Below, one piece after another: positions 12,128 to 21,196 of a stretch of DNA of 64,000 nucleotides. Source of the stretch: Rotaria sp. Silwood1 (taxonomy: Eukaryota; Rotifera; Eurotatoria; Philodinida; Philodinidae); assembly GCA_905250075.1 (NCBI GenBank), contig CAJNOP010000969.1, positions 1-64,000 on the forward strand. The letters are read 5' to 3'. The notes under the pieces are model-generated. The model had not been told where the DNA came from and made no database searches. It saw nothing but the letters and a program-made list of their open reading frames with translations. A program made the position numbers and the translations under genes. Every line of letters starts with the position of its first letter. Position 1 is the stretch's first letter.

Positions 12128-13916
12128 ATGTATTCAAAATTTACAGTGAATCCAAACAATCAAGCAAACCACAACAATTCCCATGACTCCAAAAACCAAA
12201 AGGATCATGTCAATCAATTACATGGCAACTTCAACGACCACAACAGCCAGAACGATGACGATGATAATTCCTACGAGTGCGACAACCAGACAAATAGTAC
12301 CAGCTTCTACGACTGCGATAGCGAGGAGAGCGATGACAATCTCTACAACTACAACAACCAATCGAACGATTACAGTATGTCTGGCGACATCAATCAATTG
12401 AACGATCCTAATATATCCGATTACATCCACCAAATGAACGATTACATTCTCTCTGGCTACATTGAGCAGTTGAACCATCACAAAATGGCGGATTACAACA
12501 ATCAGATGAACGATTACAACTTGTCCGACTACATCACCCAGTTGGATCCTTACAAGATGTCCGATTACAAAAACCAGTTGGACAATTACAATTTGTCCGA
12601 CTATGTCAACCAGATGAACCAATACATTATGTCCGACTGCACCAACCAGTTGGACCGTTACAAGATGTCGGACTACAAAAACCAGTTGATCGATTACCAT
12701 TTGACCGACTACACGACCCAGTTAAACGATTACATCATGTCCGACTACATCAAGCAGGTGAATGGCGCTGAATCAGAAGAAGTAATATTATCACCTGAAT
12801 CGAAACAACCATCAACCCGGCCTAAACAACCACCAACTGAATCTAAACAGTCACAAACAGAACGTAGGCAACCACCAACTGAATCTAAACAATCACAAAC
12901 AGAACCTAAGCAATCGTCAACTGAACCTGAACAACCACCAGCCGAACCTATACAGCCACTAACTGAACCTAAACAACTACCAGCCGAACCTATACGGCCA
13001 CTAACTGAACCTGAACAACCACCAGCCGAACCTATACAGCCACTAACTGAACCTAAACAACTATCAGCCGAACCTATACGGCCACTAACTAAACCTGAAC
13101 AACTACCAGCCGAACCTACACAGCCACCAACCAGACCTAAACAACCATCCAATGGACCTAAACAATCGCCAACTGAACAAAAACAACAAATTGGCGCATC
13201 AACTGGCGAGAACCAGTGTTGGAAACAAATTCAACAATTACAAATGGCTTTAGTCCTAAAAATGAACGATGATATTCATTGTCTTCTACAATACCATGGC
13301 ATAGACGGCAGCAATACTTTTGTACTGAATGATGGGCCTGCATGTCGTTTACTTCCGACTCCCACATCACATTTAACTGATTATACTCGACAAGCCGGGA
13401 ACTTGCTTCGACAATTAGAAAATCAGTTACAAACTAATCCAAAAGAACCAAAGAAGCAAGTGTGCAATGAAGAACAAAGACAACAACCACCGGTTCATCT
13501 AGAAGAACAAAAAATTGTAAATGCTGTTATGCAACAATCGATACCATTATTTAAAAAATTGGTTTCAGCTGAAGTGAGACGATCATTAATTTCTCGAGAT
13601 ACTCAAGATAATTCTAATAAATTAATAAAATTACCGCCTGTTTTTACCAGTTCTGCATGTAAGTCTGTTCCACCTGATGAATATTCACTACCACTAGTTT
13701 TTCAAAAACAACAGTCAGTAACTACAGTTATGGTAAGAAAGCAATAAAATTCGCTACTTATTCTGTTGATTCTACTAGGAAAGTAACTTTGGTGGAGCTT
13801 TCGTCCATTCTACATCTGTTCCTCCTGAATATTTTATGCCATTTGGCAATGGTTCAATAGGAGGTGTTCAAGGCGAAATAAATACGCATCTGCCCAACGT
13901 ATTCTATTCGTATTAA
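12128..13916 (+). CDS. Orphan repeat-built Asn/Gln/Asp-Tyr and Pro-Glu-Gln protein
   Basis: Two exons, 12128-13732 and 13779-13916, join in phase 0 across a 46-bp GT-AG intron (GTAAGA...CTACTAG) to give 580 aa. Unspliced, the frame ends at 13747. Residues about 1-80 are Asn/Asp/His/Gln-rich. Residues about 85-215 are a tandem array of roughly 12-13-residue units, NDYxxSDYxxQL. Residues about 225-355 are tandem EPKQPPAEPIQPLTEPKQ-like units. Beyond about 360 lies a non-repetitive C-terminal region with WKQIQQLQMALVLKM, a SVPPDEYSLP motif and, in exon 2, a similar SVPPEYFMPFG motif. There is no signal peptide or membrane segment. I recognise no family. Preserved splicing and coherent frames across DNA repeats argue for a real gene. 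The low-complexity Asn/Gln half suggests self-association, but that is only inference. Its neighbours are repeats. Confidence 0.7.
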
Positions 13917-15576
13917 ATTCCAACTCTTCGCCAGAAGATTTATCGAAGGTTCATAAACTATCTTGTATTGAGTGTTAAAATGTACTTTGGTTTTTTTTTA
14001 TAGACTTTATGGTCTTCAATGACGAGAAATAATTCAGTGCTCATTTATCTGATAAACAACAATTGTGTCATACACTTTGCTTCTAATCTTATCGTATACG
14101 CAATTATTCTTTTTACCTTTTTTACTTCTTCTTTAGCTTCAAATAATGTAGTGTAGTGTTCGCTTAACATTCTCTTCTAGTTTTTAATTCATTGTAGTGT
14201 AACAAAGGATAAAATCTTGGTGACCAAAATAAACCGAAAATCGCTTTCTTTTTTTTCGATTATTTCTTCCTAACCTTGTTGTTCTATATCATACTATTAC
14301 TTTTTCTCAGATATATGCGTCAGCACTTAATGCATTCTAAAACTTTCAGTACTATAGATTCAAAATTGACGAAAACACAACAAATATATCTCATGTATTT
14401 ATGTACTACTAAAAAAAAAAGTTTTTGTGTTTTTTCGTATTTCTACTATTTTAGATTCTATTAGAAATATCAGGTGATAGTTCGATAGCTTAGGAACATG
14501 GCTATGCTACGAGACATCTTTGGTGATATCAGGATGTGGATATGGTCGGTGGTTAGAATCTTTTCTATATTCACATGCCGACATTTGTCGACATCTATAT
14601 ATGCACCCTCCAAGTGGAAGTTAAAATAAATGAAAACACACTCAGAATTGTGATCAGAGTCAAACAGAAAGAGTAAATAATATTAAAGACTAAAGGATAG
14701 TAAACAGTAGAAAAAACATAATGTATGCTATATATGATAATAGCGGAAGGAAGGATAACCTTCTCAGGCATTAAAAACCTTTACTTTGAATATAATCAAC
14801 TCCAAAAACATTTGAGAAAGTCTTAGAGTGATATGGTTTTATCCAATTCGAACCTCTTGTGCATCCAATATTTTTCATTCATTGAATGTTATTGTACTTC
14901 GTAGAACAGTTTTAATCGAATAGAAGCTATCGGTGCATCAATGTACTCGGTAATAGTAATTCTCCTGTAATAATACTCTTCGCAACTTCATAAGTATTTT
15001 TGAATAAAGCTATTCCAACACCACAATGGCCTGAACTTGAATTAAAACTTGTTCTACATTCTTGTTCTTTCCACAATAAATAAGGCTGAGTACTTCAAAT
15101 ACTCATATTTCATACTAAAATAAGACCTATCTCAGTTACATATTGCTAGTGATAGTGTCGAATACTCTATCAAAAAATCTGTCGTAGTGTAAATGTATTG
15201 TAACCTATCTATTCACTATACATTCATCGTTTTGTTTTACGTATTGAGCTATATGTTTGAGCAAGTCTACTAAACAGACCGAACTTGTACATTTCCTACG
15301 TTTTTTCCTAGATGATTATTCGACCAGTCATTATTTGAAAACATACGAAGATATTGATCGAGACGCAGTCAACTTGAGACAACTACATCTTAAGATCTTA
15401 CCTTCTAGATGGTTTCCTAGAAAATCGACAATAGGAGTTTCGATATTGGAATTGCGAAAACATCGTTGAATTTCTAATGGTGTCTAAATTCTTTCTTGAT
15501 TTCTATAATAAGAAACTTCATGTGCCGCCTGCCGGAGATATCTTTTGGCATCTATAGGGTCCCACTTCTACTTGCG
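13917..15576. other. Spacer with a small unexplained open frame
   Basis: The 3' flank of the orphan gene is followed by AT-rich DNA. An open frame at 15257-15469 (70 codons) has no recognisable domain and no splice context. Nothing else coding is seen apart from the repeat copy at 14365-14495. Confidence 0.4.
14365..14495 (+). repeat. Dispersed repeat, copy B
   Basis: Diverged copy of the 6760-6885 block. It has ACAACAAATATATCTCATG, then TTTTAGATTCTATTAGAAAT and ATCAGGTGATAGTT in the same order and strand. Confidence 0.45.
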
Positions 15577-15716
15577 TAAAGGGTGGGAGGGTGTGGGTGT
15601 GGGTGATAGTGGAACAATCAGGATAAGAGTCACACTCACACCCACACCCACACCCCACACCCACATCCACACACCCACCCACACCCTCACACCCACACAT
15701 CCACACCCAAGATCTT
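15577..15716. repeat. Telomere-like tract, TGTGGG then CCCACA
   Basis: The plus strand first has GGGTGTGGGTGTGGGTG (15588-15604). After about 25 unique bases follows a C-rich run to 15716 made of CCCACA units and variants (CCCCACA, TCCACA, CACCCACC), at least eight recognisable. The order G-strand then C-strand is head-to-head. It lies about 40 bp left of the 5.4-kb element's left target duplication. Confidence 0.65.
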
Positions 15717-15746
15717 AGACATTTATTAAAAAGCATTTCTTATTGA

Positions 15747-15754
15747 TCATCACT
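15747..15754 (+). repeat. Left 8-bp target-site duplication TCATCACT
   Basis: A perfect direct copy of TCATCACT sits at 21189-21196, immediately outside the other terminal inverted repeat. Confidence 0.8.
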
Positions 15755-15775
15755 CAAGGGGGAAAAAGCGGATTA

Positions 15776-16012
15776 TTTGGGATTTTAAATCCGAAAAAAT
15801 CCCAAATAATCCCAAATAATCCCAAATAATCTCAAATAATTCCAAATAATTCATAATAATCCCAAATAATCCCAAATAATCCCAAATAATCCCAAATAAT
15901 CTCAAATAATCCCAAATAATCCCAAATAATCTCAAATAATCCCAAATAATCCTAAATAATCCCAAATAATCCCAAATAATCCTAAATAATCCTAAATAAT
16001 CCCAAAAATCTC
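15776..16012 (+). repeat. 10-bp satellite (CCCAAATAAT)n
   Basis: Just inside the left terminal repeat, the unit CCCAAATAAT runs for more than twenty copies, with CTCAAATAAT and CCTAAATAAT variants. The same unit recurs inside the right end at about 21006-21100, partly degraded to CCCAAAAAAT. An open frame on the minus strand here is only the repeat read through. Confidence 0.9.
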
Positions 16013-16109
16013 ACAAAAAATCCAAAATCTAAAGTAATTTTCAACAATATACTCTGATCATATGTTCAAGTGCGTCGAACATAGATAACCAGTTTTAAAG
16101 GCTGCTACA

Positions 16110-16555
16110 CATAGGGGAAAAGGTCCCTAGTCGAGAGTCCCCAAATGAATCTCTGGAGAGTCTCCCACTACCCCTCGGTCCTTGGGGAGTCCCTATCGTG
16201 ATTCCACGGAGACTTCGAGGGTGACTTTATAAAGAGATTTCACTAGGGGTGGATACTCTGATAAAAACGTCCGTACGATCGTTTACAGTCGTCGTAAGTC
16301 TCATGGTATATTTCTGGGGAGTCCCTGAAAAATCTTCAGAAACTCGGTAGCAAATCTCCAGGAACTCCCATGTAAATCTCCAAGGTCTTCATGTCGTGAG
16401 TCCCCAGAGATTCGTAAGGATATTCTCAAGAAGGGGATCCATTCACAAGATTCCACATCCATATAAGCACAATGGGAATCCTTGAAACCCAAGTAGCATG
16501 ATGGGAATTCCGAGAAAACGATGCATCCTCTAGGAAACTCATAAATGCTCATGAC
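16110..16555. repeat. Degenerate GGGGAGTCCC-rich block
   Basis: The words GAGTCCC, GGGGAGTCCC and CTCCAGGAACTCCC recur at irregular spacing. The block has higher GC than the flanks and no convincing coding frame. It sits between the 10-bp satellite and the ~40-bp minisatellite. Confidence 0.5.
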
Positions 16556-18085
16556 GACTTCTATGGAAGCGCCTTAAAGTCCTGAATGCCTATCTGATGA
16601 GAGTATTCATAAGTTATCATCACCTATCATATGGGGAGCAGTCATCCTATTCCGCAATATTGAACATTGTGGAACCAGTTCCGCCTTCGGAATCAGTTCC
16701 GTCCAATTCCGAGAGCTTGATCGTCATACAAAATAAGAGGACTACTCGACATTGATCGAGTTCTATCAATTCCCGGAATTTCCTCTCGACTCGATTCCCG
16801 GTACTCCGGAATCGGTAGGGATTGTTAGAAATTCCAAGATATCCTGTGCAATTCCGTCTTGACTCAATTCCTGGAATTCCGTACCGGAATTGGATACTAA
16901 TTCAATGGATTAATCTTTAAGCACATCAGTATGCATCAGGGTGAGGGGGCGATCTAATTTCGGTCAGGAATTCCGGAATTGGATTGAGTTCTCGGAATTC
17001 TGGAATTGAATTGAGTTCCCGGAATTCCGGAATTGGTAGGAATTTCTAGGAATTCTGTGCAATTCCGTCCTGACTCAATTCCAAGAATTCAGTCCGAAAT
17101 TGGGTACTAATTGAATGGATTAATCGTTTAGCACATCAGTATGCATGAGGGTGAGGAAGTGACCTGATTCTGGTCAGGAGTTCCGGAATCGGATTCAATT
17201 CCGGGAATTCTGAAATCGGTAGGAATTCCGTGCAATTTCGTCTTGACTCAATTCCTAGAATTCCGCGCCGGAATTGGGTACTAATTGAATGGATTAATTG
17301 TTAAGCACATCAGTATGCATGAGGATGAGGGAGCGACCTAATTCCGGTCAGGAATTCCAGAATCGGATTCAATTCCGGGAATTCCGAAATCGGTAGGAAT
17401 TGCTAGGAATTCTGTACAATTCCGTCTTGACTCAATTCCCGGAATTCCGTACTAATTGCATGGATTAATCTTTAAGCACATCAGTATGTATGAGAGTGAG
17501 GGAGCGACCTAATTCGGGTCAGGAATTCCGAAATTAGATTGAATGCCCGGAATTCCGGAATCACTAGGAATTTCTTGGAATTCCGCGCAATTCCGGAATT
17601 ATCGGAATTGATGGAACTCGATCAATGATGAGTGGGCCTCTTTGGTTCAATGATAATCGAGTTCTAGGAATTGGATGGAACTGATTCCGGTGGCGGAACT
17701 GGTTCCACAATGTGCAACATCGCGGAATAGGAAGTGTTCTCCCATCAGTACTCTAGAGAGATCCTATGAGGGTACTCATAAGTCATGATCGCCTATCCTA
17801 TAGAATATCCACAAGTACTTAAGGCTTTTTCTATGACGGACACCCCATAAGTCCTTCTGATCTGTCCTATGTGAATACAATAAATCCTCAAGGACTCTCC
17901 TTTGCGGGTACTCATAAGTCTTCAACGCATATCTTATAGGCGTACTCATAAGTCATTATCGTCTATTCTATGGGATACCCATAAGTCCCGAAGGGCTATC
18001 TTATGGAGGTAACCATATATCCTCATCGTCTCTCCTATGGACGTATGCAGAAGTCCTCAAAGCTGTCCTATAGGGTACCTATAAG
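16556..18085 (+). repeat. ~40-bp minisatellite, forward array, split by an insert
   Basis: Units of the form GGGTACTCATAAGTC...CGCCTATCCTAT appear at 16556-16640 and again at 17745-18085. Between them lies the inverted-repeat insert at 16645-17737, which therefore entered the array. Confidence 0.75.
16645..17737. repeat. Inverted-repeat insert with GGAATTCC-rich tandem units
   Basis: The ends are inverted copies. TATTCCGCAATATTGAACAT with TGTGGAACCAGTTCCGCC on the left (from about 16650) mirror GGCGGAACTGGTTCCACA and GCGGAATA on the right (to about 17730). GATCGAGTTCTATCAATTCC (left) also mirrors GGAATTGATGGAACTCGATC (right). The centre is a tandem array. TACTAATTGAATGGATTAAT recurs near 16889, 17105, 17279 and 17446 (spacing about 216, 173 and 168 bp), each followed by AAGCACATCAGTATGCATGA. 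The palindrome GGAATTCC is extraordinarily frequent. Confidence 0.8.
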
Positions 18086-18089
18086 TAGA

Positions 18090-18585
18090 TTTTTGACAGC
18101 TCTGGTTCAATTCCCCGAGCTGATACTGTCCACCAGCTCTTCGACTGAGCTCTTACGAGCTGTGAAAGTGGAGCTGTGATGCGCCTATGGTTCATTCTAT
18201 ATGTGATTAAAGAGAAATTCAAAGTTGAGCCCAATTTGTCAAACGCAATGACCTGAAAATGATACTAATTGTGAAGTAAAACCACTTCATAACTTTCCTC
18301 AATACATCGAGCTGAAAAGAAGAGTCCACTTTTACTTCTTAACGAAAAAATCAAATGCACGATTGTTACGTGACCCTTAAACCAGTATTTCATACTACAT
18401 TAAAACTCAGTTAGTGGATGATGGGCGAGCAGTGTCCATACAACAGTTACGCACCCTATGCCTAAAAGCTCTTGAAAACCTACGACGACTAATGCTAGAT
18501 ATTTTTTGAACAGTTAGCCGTACCCAATATATCTCCACAGAAGAGCCCTTGAAGAGGAAGCAGAACTATTGTAAGACAGTGTTTG
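18090..18585. other. Unique core between the two inverted minisatellite arrays
   Basis: This stretch has an AGCTCT/GAGCTG-rich part (18100-18180) followed by unremarkable AT-rich DNA. No coding frame is recognised. It is the spacer of a large palindrome formed by the arrays on either side. Confidence 0.5.
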
Positions 18586-18589
18586 AAAA

Positions 18590-19060
18590 GGTAACTATAC
18601 CAAACATCAATTGGCCATGTAGACTAATGGGTACCACTACAGGATAGGCCATGAGGACTTACGGGTACCACTACAGGATAAAGCATGAGGACTTATGGGT
18701 ACCACCATAGAATGGGCCATGAGGACTTAGGGTTTCCTCTATAGGAGAGGCCATACAGACTTATTGGTACCATTATAGGATAGACCATAAGGATTTATGA
18801 GTTTCCTATAGGATAAGCTATGAGGACTTATTAATTTCCCTACAGGATAGACCATGAGGACTTATGGGTACTCCATAGGATAGGGGATGAGGACTTACGG
18901 GTACTACCATAAGATAGACCTTACAGACTTATTCGTACCACTATAGGATAGGCCATGCGGATTGATGGGTACTTCCATACGATAGCCCTTGAGAATATAT
19001 TGATTCGGTCGTATGGTAGGCCTTCAAGGGCTTCAAGTACATACCCCTGGGTGCCTGTAG
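18590..19060 (-). repeat. ~40-bp minisatellite, inverted array
   Basis: About ten units of GGATAGGCCATGAGGACTTA followed by TGGGTACCACTACA. They are the reverse complement of the units at 17745-18085 and so form a long imperfect palindrome with them. Confidence 0.8.
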
Positions 19061-19084
19061 GAAGCTATGAGATAGCTCATATGA

Positions 19085-19300
19085 AAAGAAGTGGTGATGA
19101 TAGATTCAAAATTAATCTAATATCAAACAAAAAAACTGAGGAAAACCTGAAAAACTCAAAAGCGCCCGAAAAAATCGGAATATCCAAGAAAATCCGAAAA
19201 TCCAAAAAATCCAAAGAAATTCGAAAAATCAAAAAAAAATCCAACGAAATCCGAAATAATCCCAAAATCCCAAATCTGCTTTTTCCCTCTTCATTTTTGT
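19085..19300 (+). repeat. Right-end-like module, copy 1
   Basis: TCTAATATCAAACAAAAAAA is followed by CTGAGGAAAACC, AAAAATCC-rich repeats and then AATCTGCTTTTTCCCTCTT, a degraded version of the element's right terminus. The module recurs at 20060-20190, and the true right end at 20940-21188 is the third copy. Confidence 0.6.
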
Positions 19301-20059
19301 CAGATGTTGCAAAATTAGTCTCAGTAGCAAACTATCGTTTTTCGCAGAGCTCTTGATATTTCAGTTTTTTCGGGATGATTTTGCATCCCGAATAGTGAAT
19401 AGAATCTGTATAAAAAGTCTCAGTTTGATTAGACATACCAGAACTCAGTGAAACGCGGGACAAATACAATTTTGTTCACTTCTAGGAAGGAACGAGACTG
19501 AAAAATAGGAAGTACATGGAGCAGAATGAAACAGGATGAGGCTAGAATTTTCTTTGCTCCATCCAGACTGTTTCCTTCCCTTTAAGCTAACAAGCAACAG
19601 TTTTTCATAACTCCTCTTCGCGAACATTTTATCTATGGGAAACACAATTAACTCAATCATTGTTAATCGAAAAGGTTCTGTTATGCTAATAAAACAGTTC
19701 GAAACAATTCTTCATAAATAGACAGACCAGAACACGGCTGAAAAATGGAAAGTAGCGCGGGACAGAGTAGAACGTGAGGCGTGAAATGAGATGAGGCATA
19801 GGACGCGAGACCGATTTTTATCGTTCTGCGGAACTCTGGAACCTACCATGTTGGAGAAAATAGCGAAAATAGTGGTCATTTTGACTCATCGGGGCTATAA
19901 TATCTGCTTGAAGCAAATAATCAATTGATTAAGGCCTATGATAACTTTTCATTTATTAATTGACATCAAGTTGGTCAGAAAAGTATAGTTTTCTGCCAGC
20001 CGTTCTCCGGAAGTGAGAGAAAGAAGCGAGATAACTTTAAACAAAAAAACAGGCAATTT

Positions 20060-20190
20060 GAATGATGAGATATGGCATACCGGCTTGAAATTATGCTAAT
20101 ATAAAACAAAAAACCTGAGGAAATATGGGAAAACTCGAAAAATTCAAAATAACTCAAAAATCCCTAAATTCGCTTTTCCATCCTTGGAAT
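20060..20190 (+). repeat. Right-end-like module, copy 2
   Basis: GCTAATATAAAACAAAAAAC is followed by CTGAGGAAATATGG, CTCAAAAATCCC and AATTCGCTTTTCCATCCTTG, parallel to copy 1 and to the right terminus. Confidence 0.6.
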
Positions 20191-20759
20191 ATGATTAACT
20201 ATTTTTTAGCACATACGATTCTTAACCTTTCTTGAGATAGACATGCCTAAGAAGACTCAATACATGACAGCGAAAGCTGACGAAAATCCTAGTATGAATG
20301 AACACAAAAACTAGAAGTCATTGAACGTTTTGCGACCTCTTTTACATACACTTTGACGAGAGGGCTGGTCAAAAGTCTTCAAGAATGCCACTGTTGTGAA
20401 TGAGAGAGGACAATTGACTTAATCAAGTCAATGTATCTCGTGAAGATAGAGCTTTGCTTTGCAATAGAAAATACGATATTCAAATGATAGGCAAGGAATA
20501 AAAAGTTTAAAAGTTCGAAAAAAAGCTGTTAGCGCAATTCCTTACGGGATTACAAATGTGAAACACGATGTAGTTGCTATAGCCGATGTTCTAAAAGTTG
20601 TTGTTTTTTATGCATATTGGAATACATTCCTTCCTAATGGTTTACTTTACATTATACACTTTGAATCGGATAATATTCCATATTTGCTCCAATCATATGT
20701 TAGTTATACATTATCTCTGATATTTGCTTGAAGTCTTCTTCAGTTTATAATGACCCCTG

Positions 20760-20905
20760 GGCCCTATCTATCATGCCCTATGACGTGCCCAGAGACCTGT
20801 CTGTCACGGTCTGTGACGGGTCCGGAGACCTGTCTGTGACACGCCCAAAGTCTGTCTGTCACGGTGTGTGATGGGTCCAGAACCTTCCCTACCACGGTCT
20901 GTGGG
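20760..20905 (+). repeat. CTGTCACGGTCTGTGACGGG tandem repeat
   Basis: Three to four diverged units of about 30-50 bp contain CTGTCACGGTSTGTGAYGGG; each is a short dyad. A diverged homologous stretch lies at 39195-39410 inside an UNC5 intron. Both are followed by the same GATCGTRTTTCACAA block, so this is a dispersed family. Confidence 0.65.
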
Positions 20906-21188
20906 GGGAGATGCAAATTTCTACCCCTAAACACTTCAACACTCCTTTCAGATCGTGTTTCACAACATCTCAAAAATCTAAAAAAATCCCGAAAAATCCG
21001 AAAAACTCCCAAATAATCCCAAATAATCCCAAATAATCTCAAATAATCTCAAATAATCCCAAAAAATCCAGAAAATCCCAAATAATCCCAAAAAATCCCA
21101 AAAAATCCCAAAAAATCCCAAAAAATCCCAAAAAATCGTCTTCGGATTTTAGAATCTGTAAAATCCCGAATCCGCTTTTCCCCCCTTG

Positions 21189-21196
21189 TCATCACT
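21189..21196 (+). repeat. Right 8-bp target-site duplication TCATCACT
   Basis: Exact partner of 15747-15754. Confidence 0.8.

Larger units (their letters stand above)
15755..21188. mobile_element. 5434-bp non-autonomous hAT-like element packed with satellites
   Basis: The left end begins CAAGGGGGAAAAAGCGGATT. The right end, reverse-complemented, begins CAAGGGGGGAAAAGCGGATT, so 19 of 20 bases match, and both continue into GGGATTTT within 30 bp. A perfect 8-bp direct repeat (TCATCACT) flanks the ends. An 8-bp duplication and a CA-x-GGG-like terminus are characteristic of hAT-superfamily transposons. The interior holds no transposase: it is a patchwork of a 10-bp satellite, a ~40-bp minisatellite in both orientations, a palindromic insert rich in GGAATTCC, and three copies of a right-end-like module. 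GC content is visibly higher than the flanks. The element could instead be nested insertions bounded by one ancient element. Confidence 0.8.

Noticed and set aside
12218-12700. Long minus-strand open frame opposite the orphan gene
   Set aside because: It is the antisense of the NDYxxSDY tandem repeat; hydrophobic Val/Ile-rich periodic sequence without splice or start context.
12745-13152. Minus-strand Gly/Ser/Cys-rich open frame
   Set aside because: Antisense reading of the Pro-Glu-Gln repeat of the orphan gene.
15518-15736. Cys/Gly-rich minus-strand frame
   Set aside because: Translation of the CCCACA telomere-like repeat.
15750-15965. Open frame of repeated Gly-Ile-Ile-Trp-Asp-Tyr-Leu
   Set aside because: A pure read-through of the 10-bp satellite; ten-base units cycle through frames and give a pseudo-protein.
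16556-19060. CRISPR-like array
   Set aside because: Units are contiguous minisatellites without unique spacers, in a eukaryotic context with introns.
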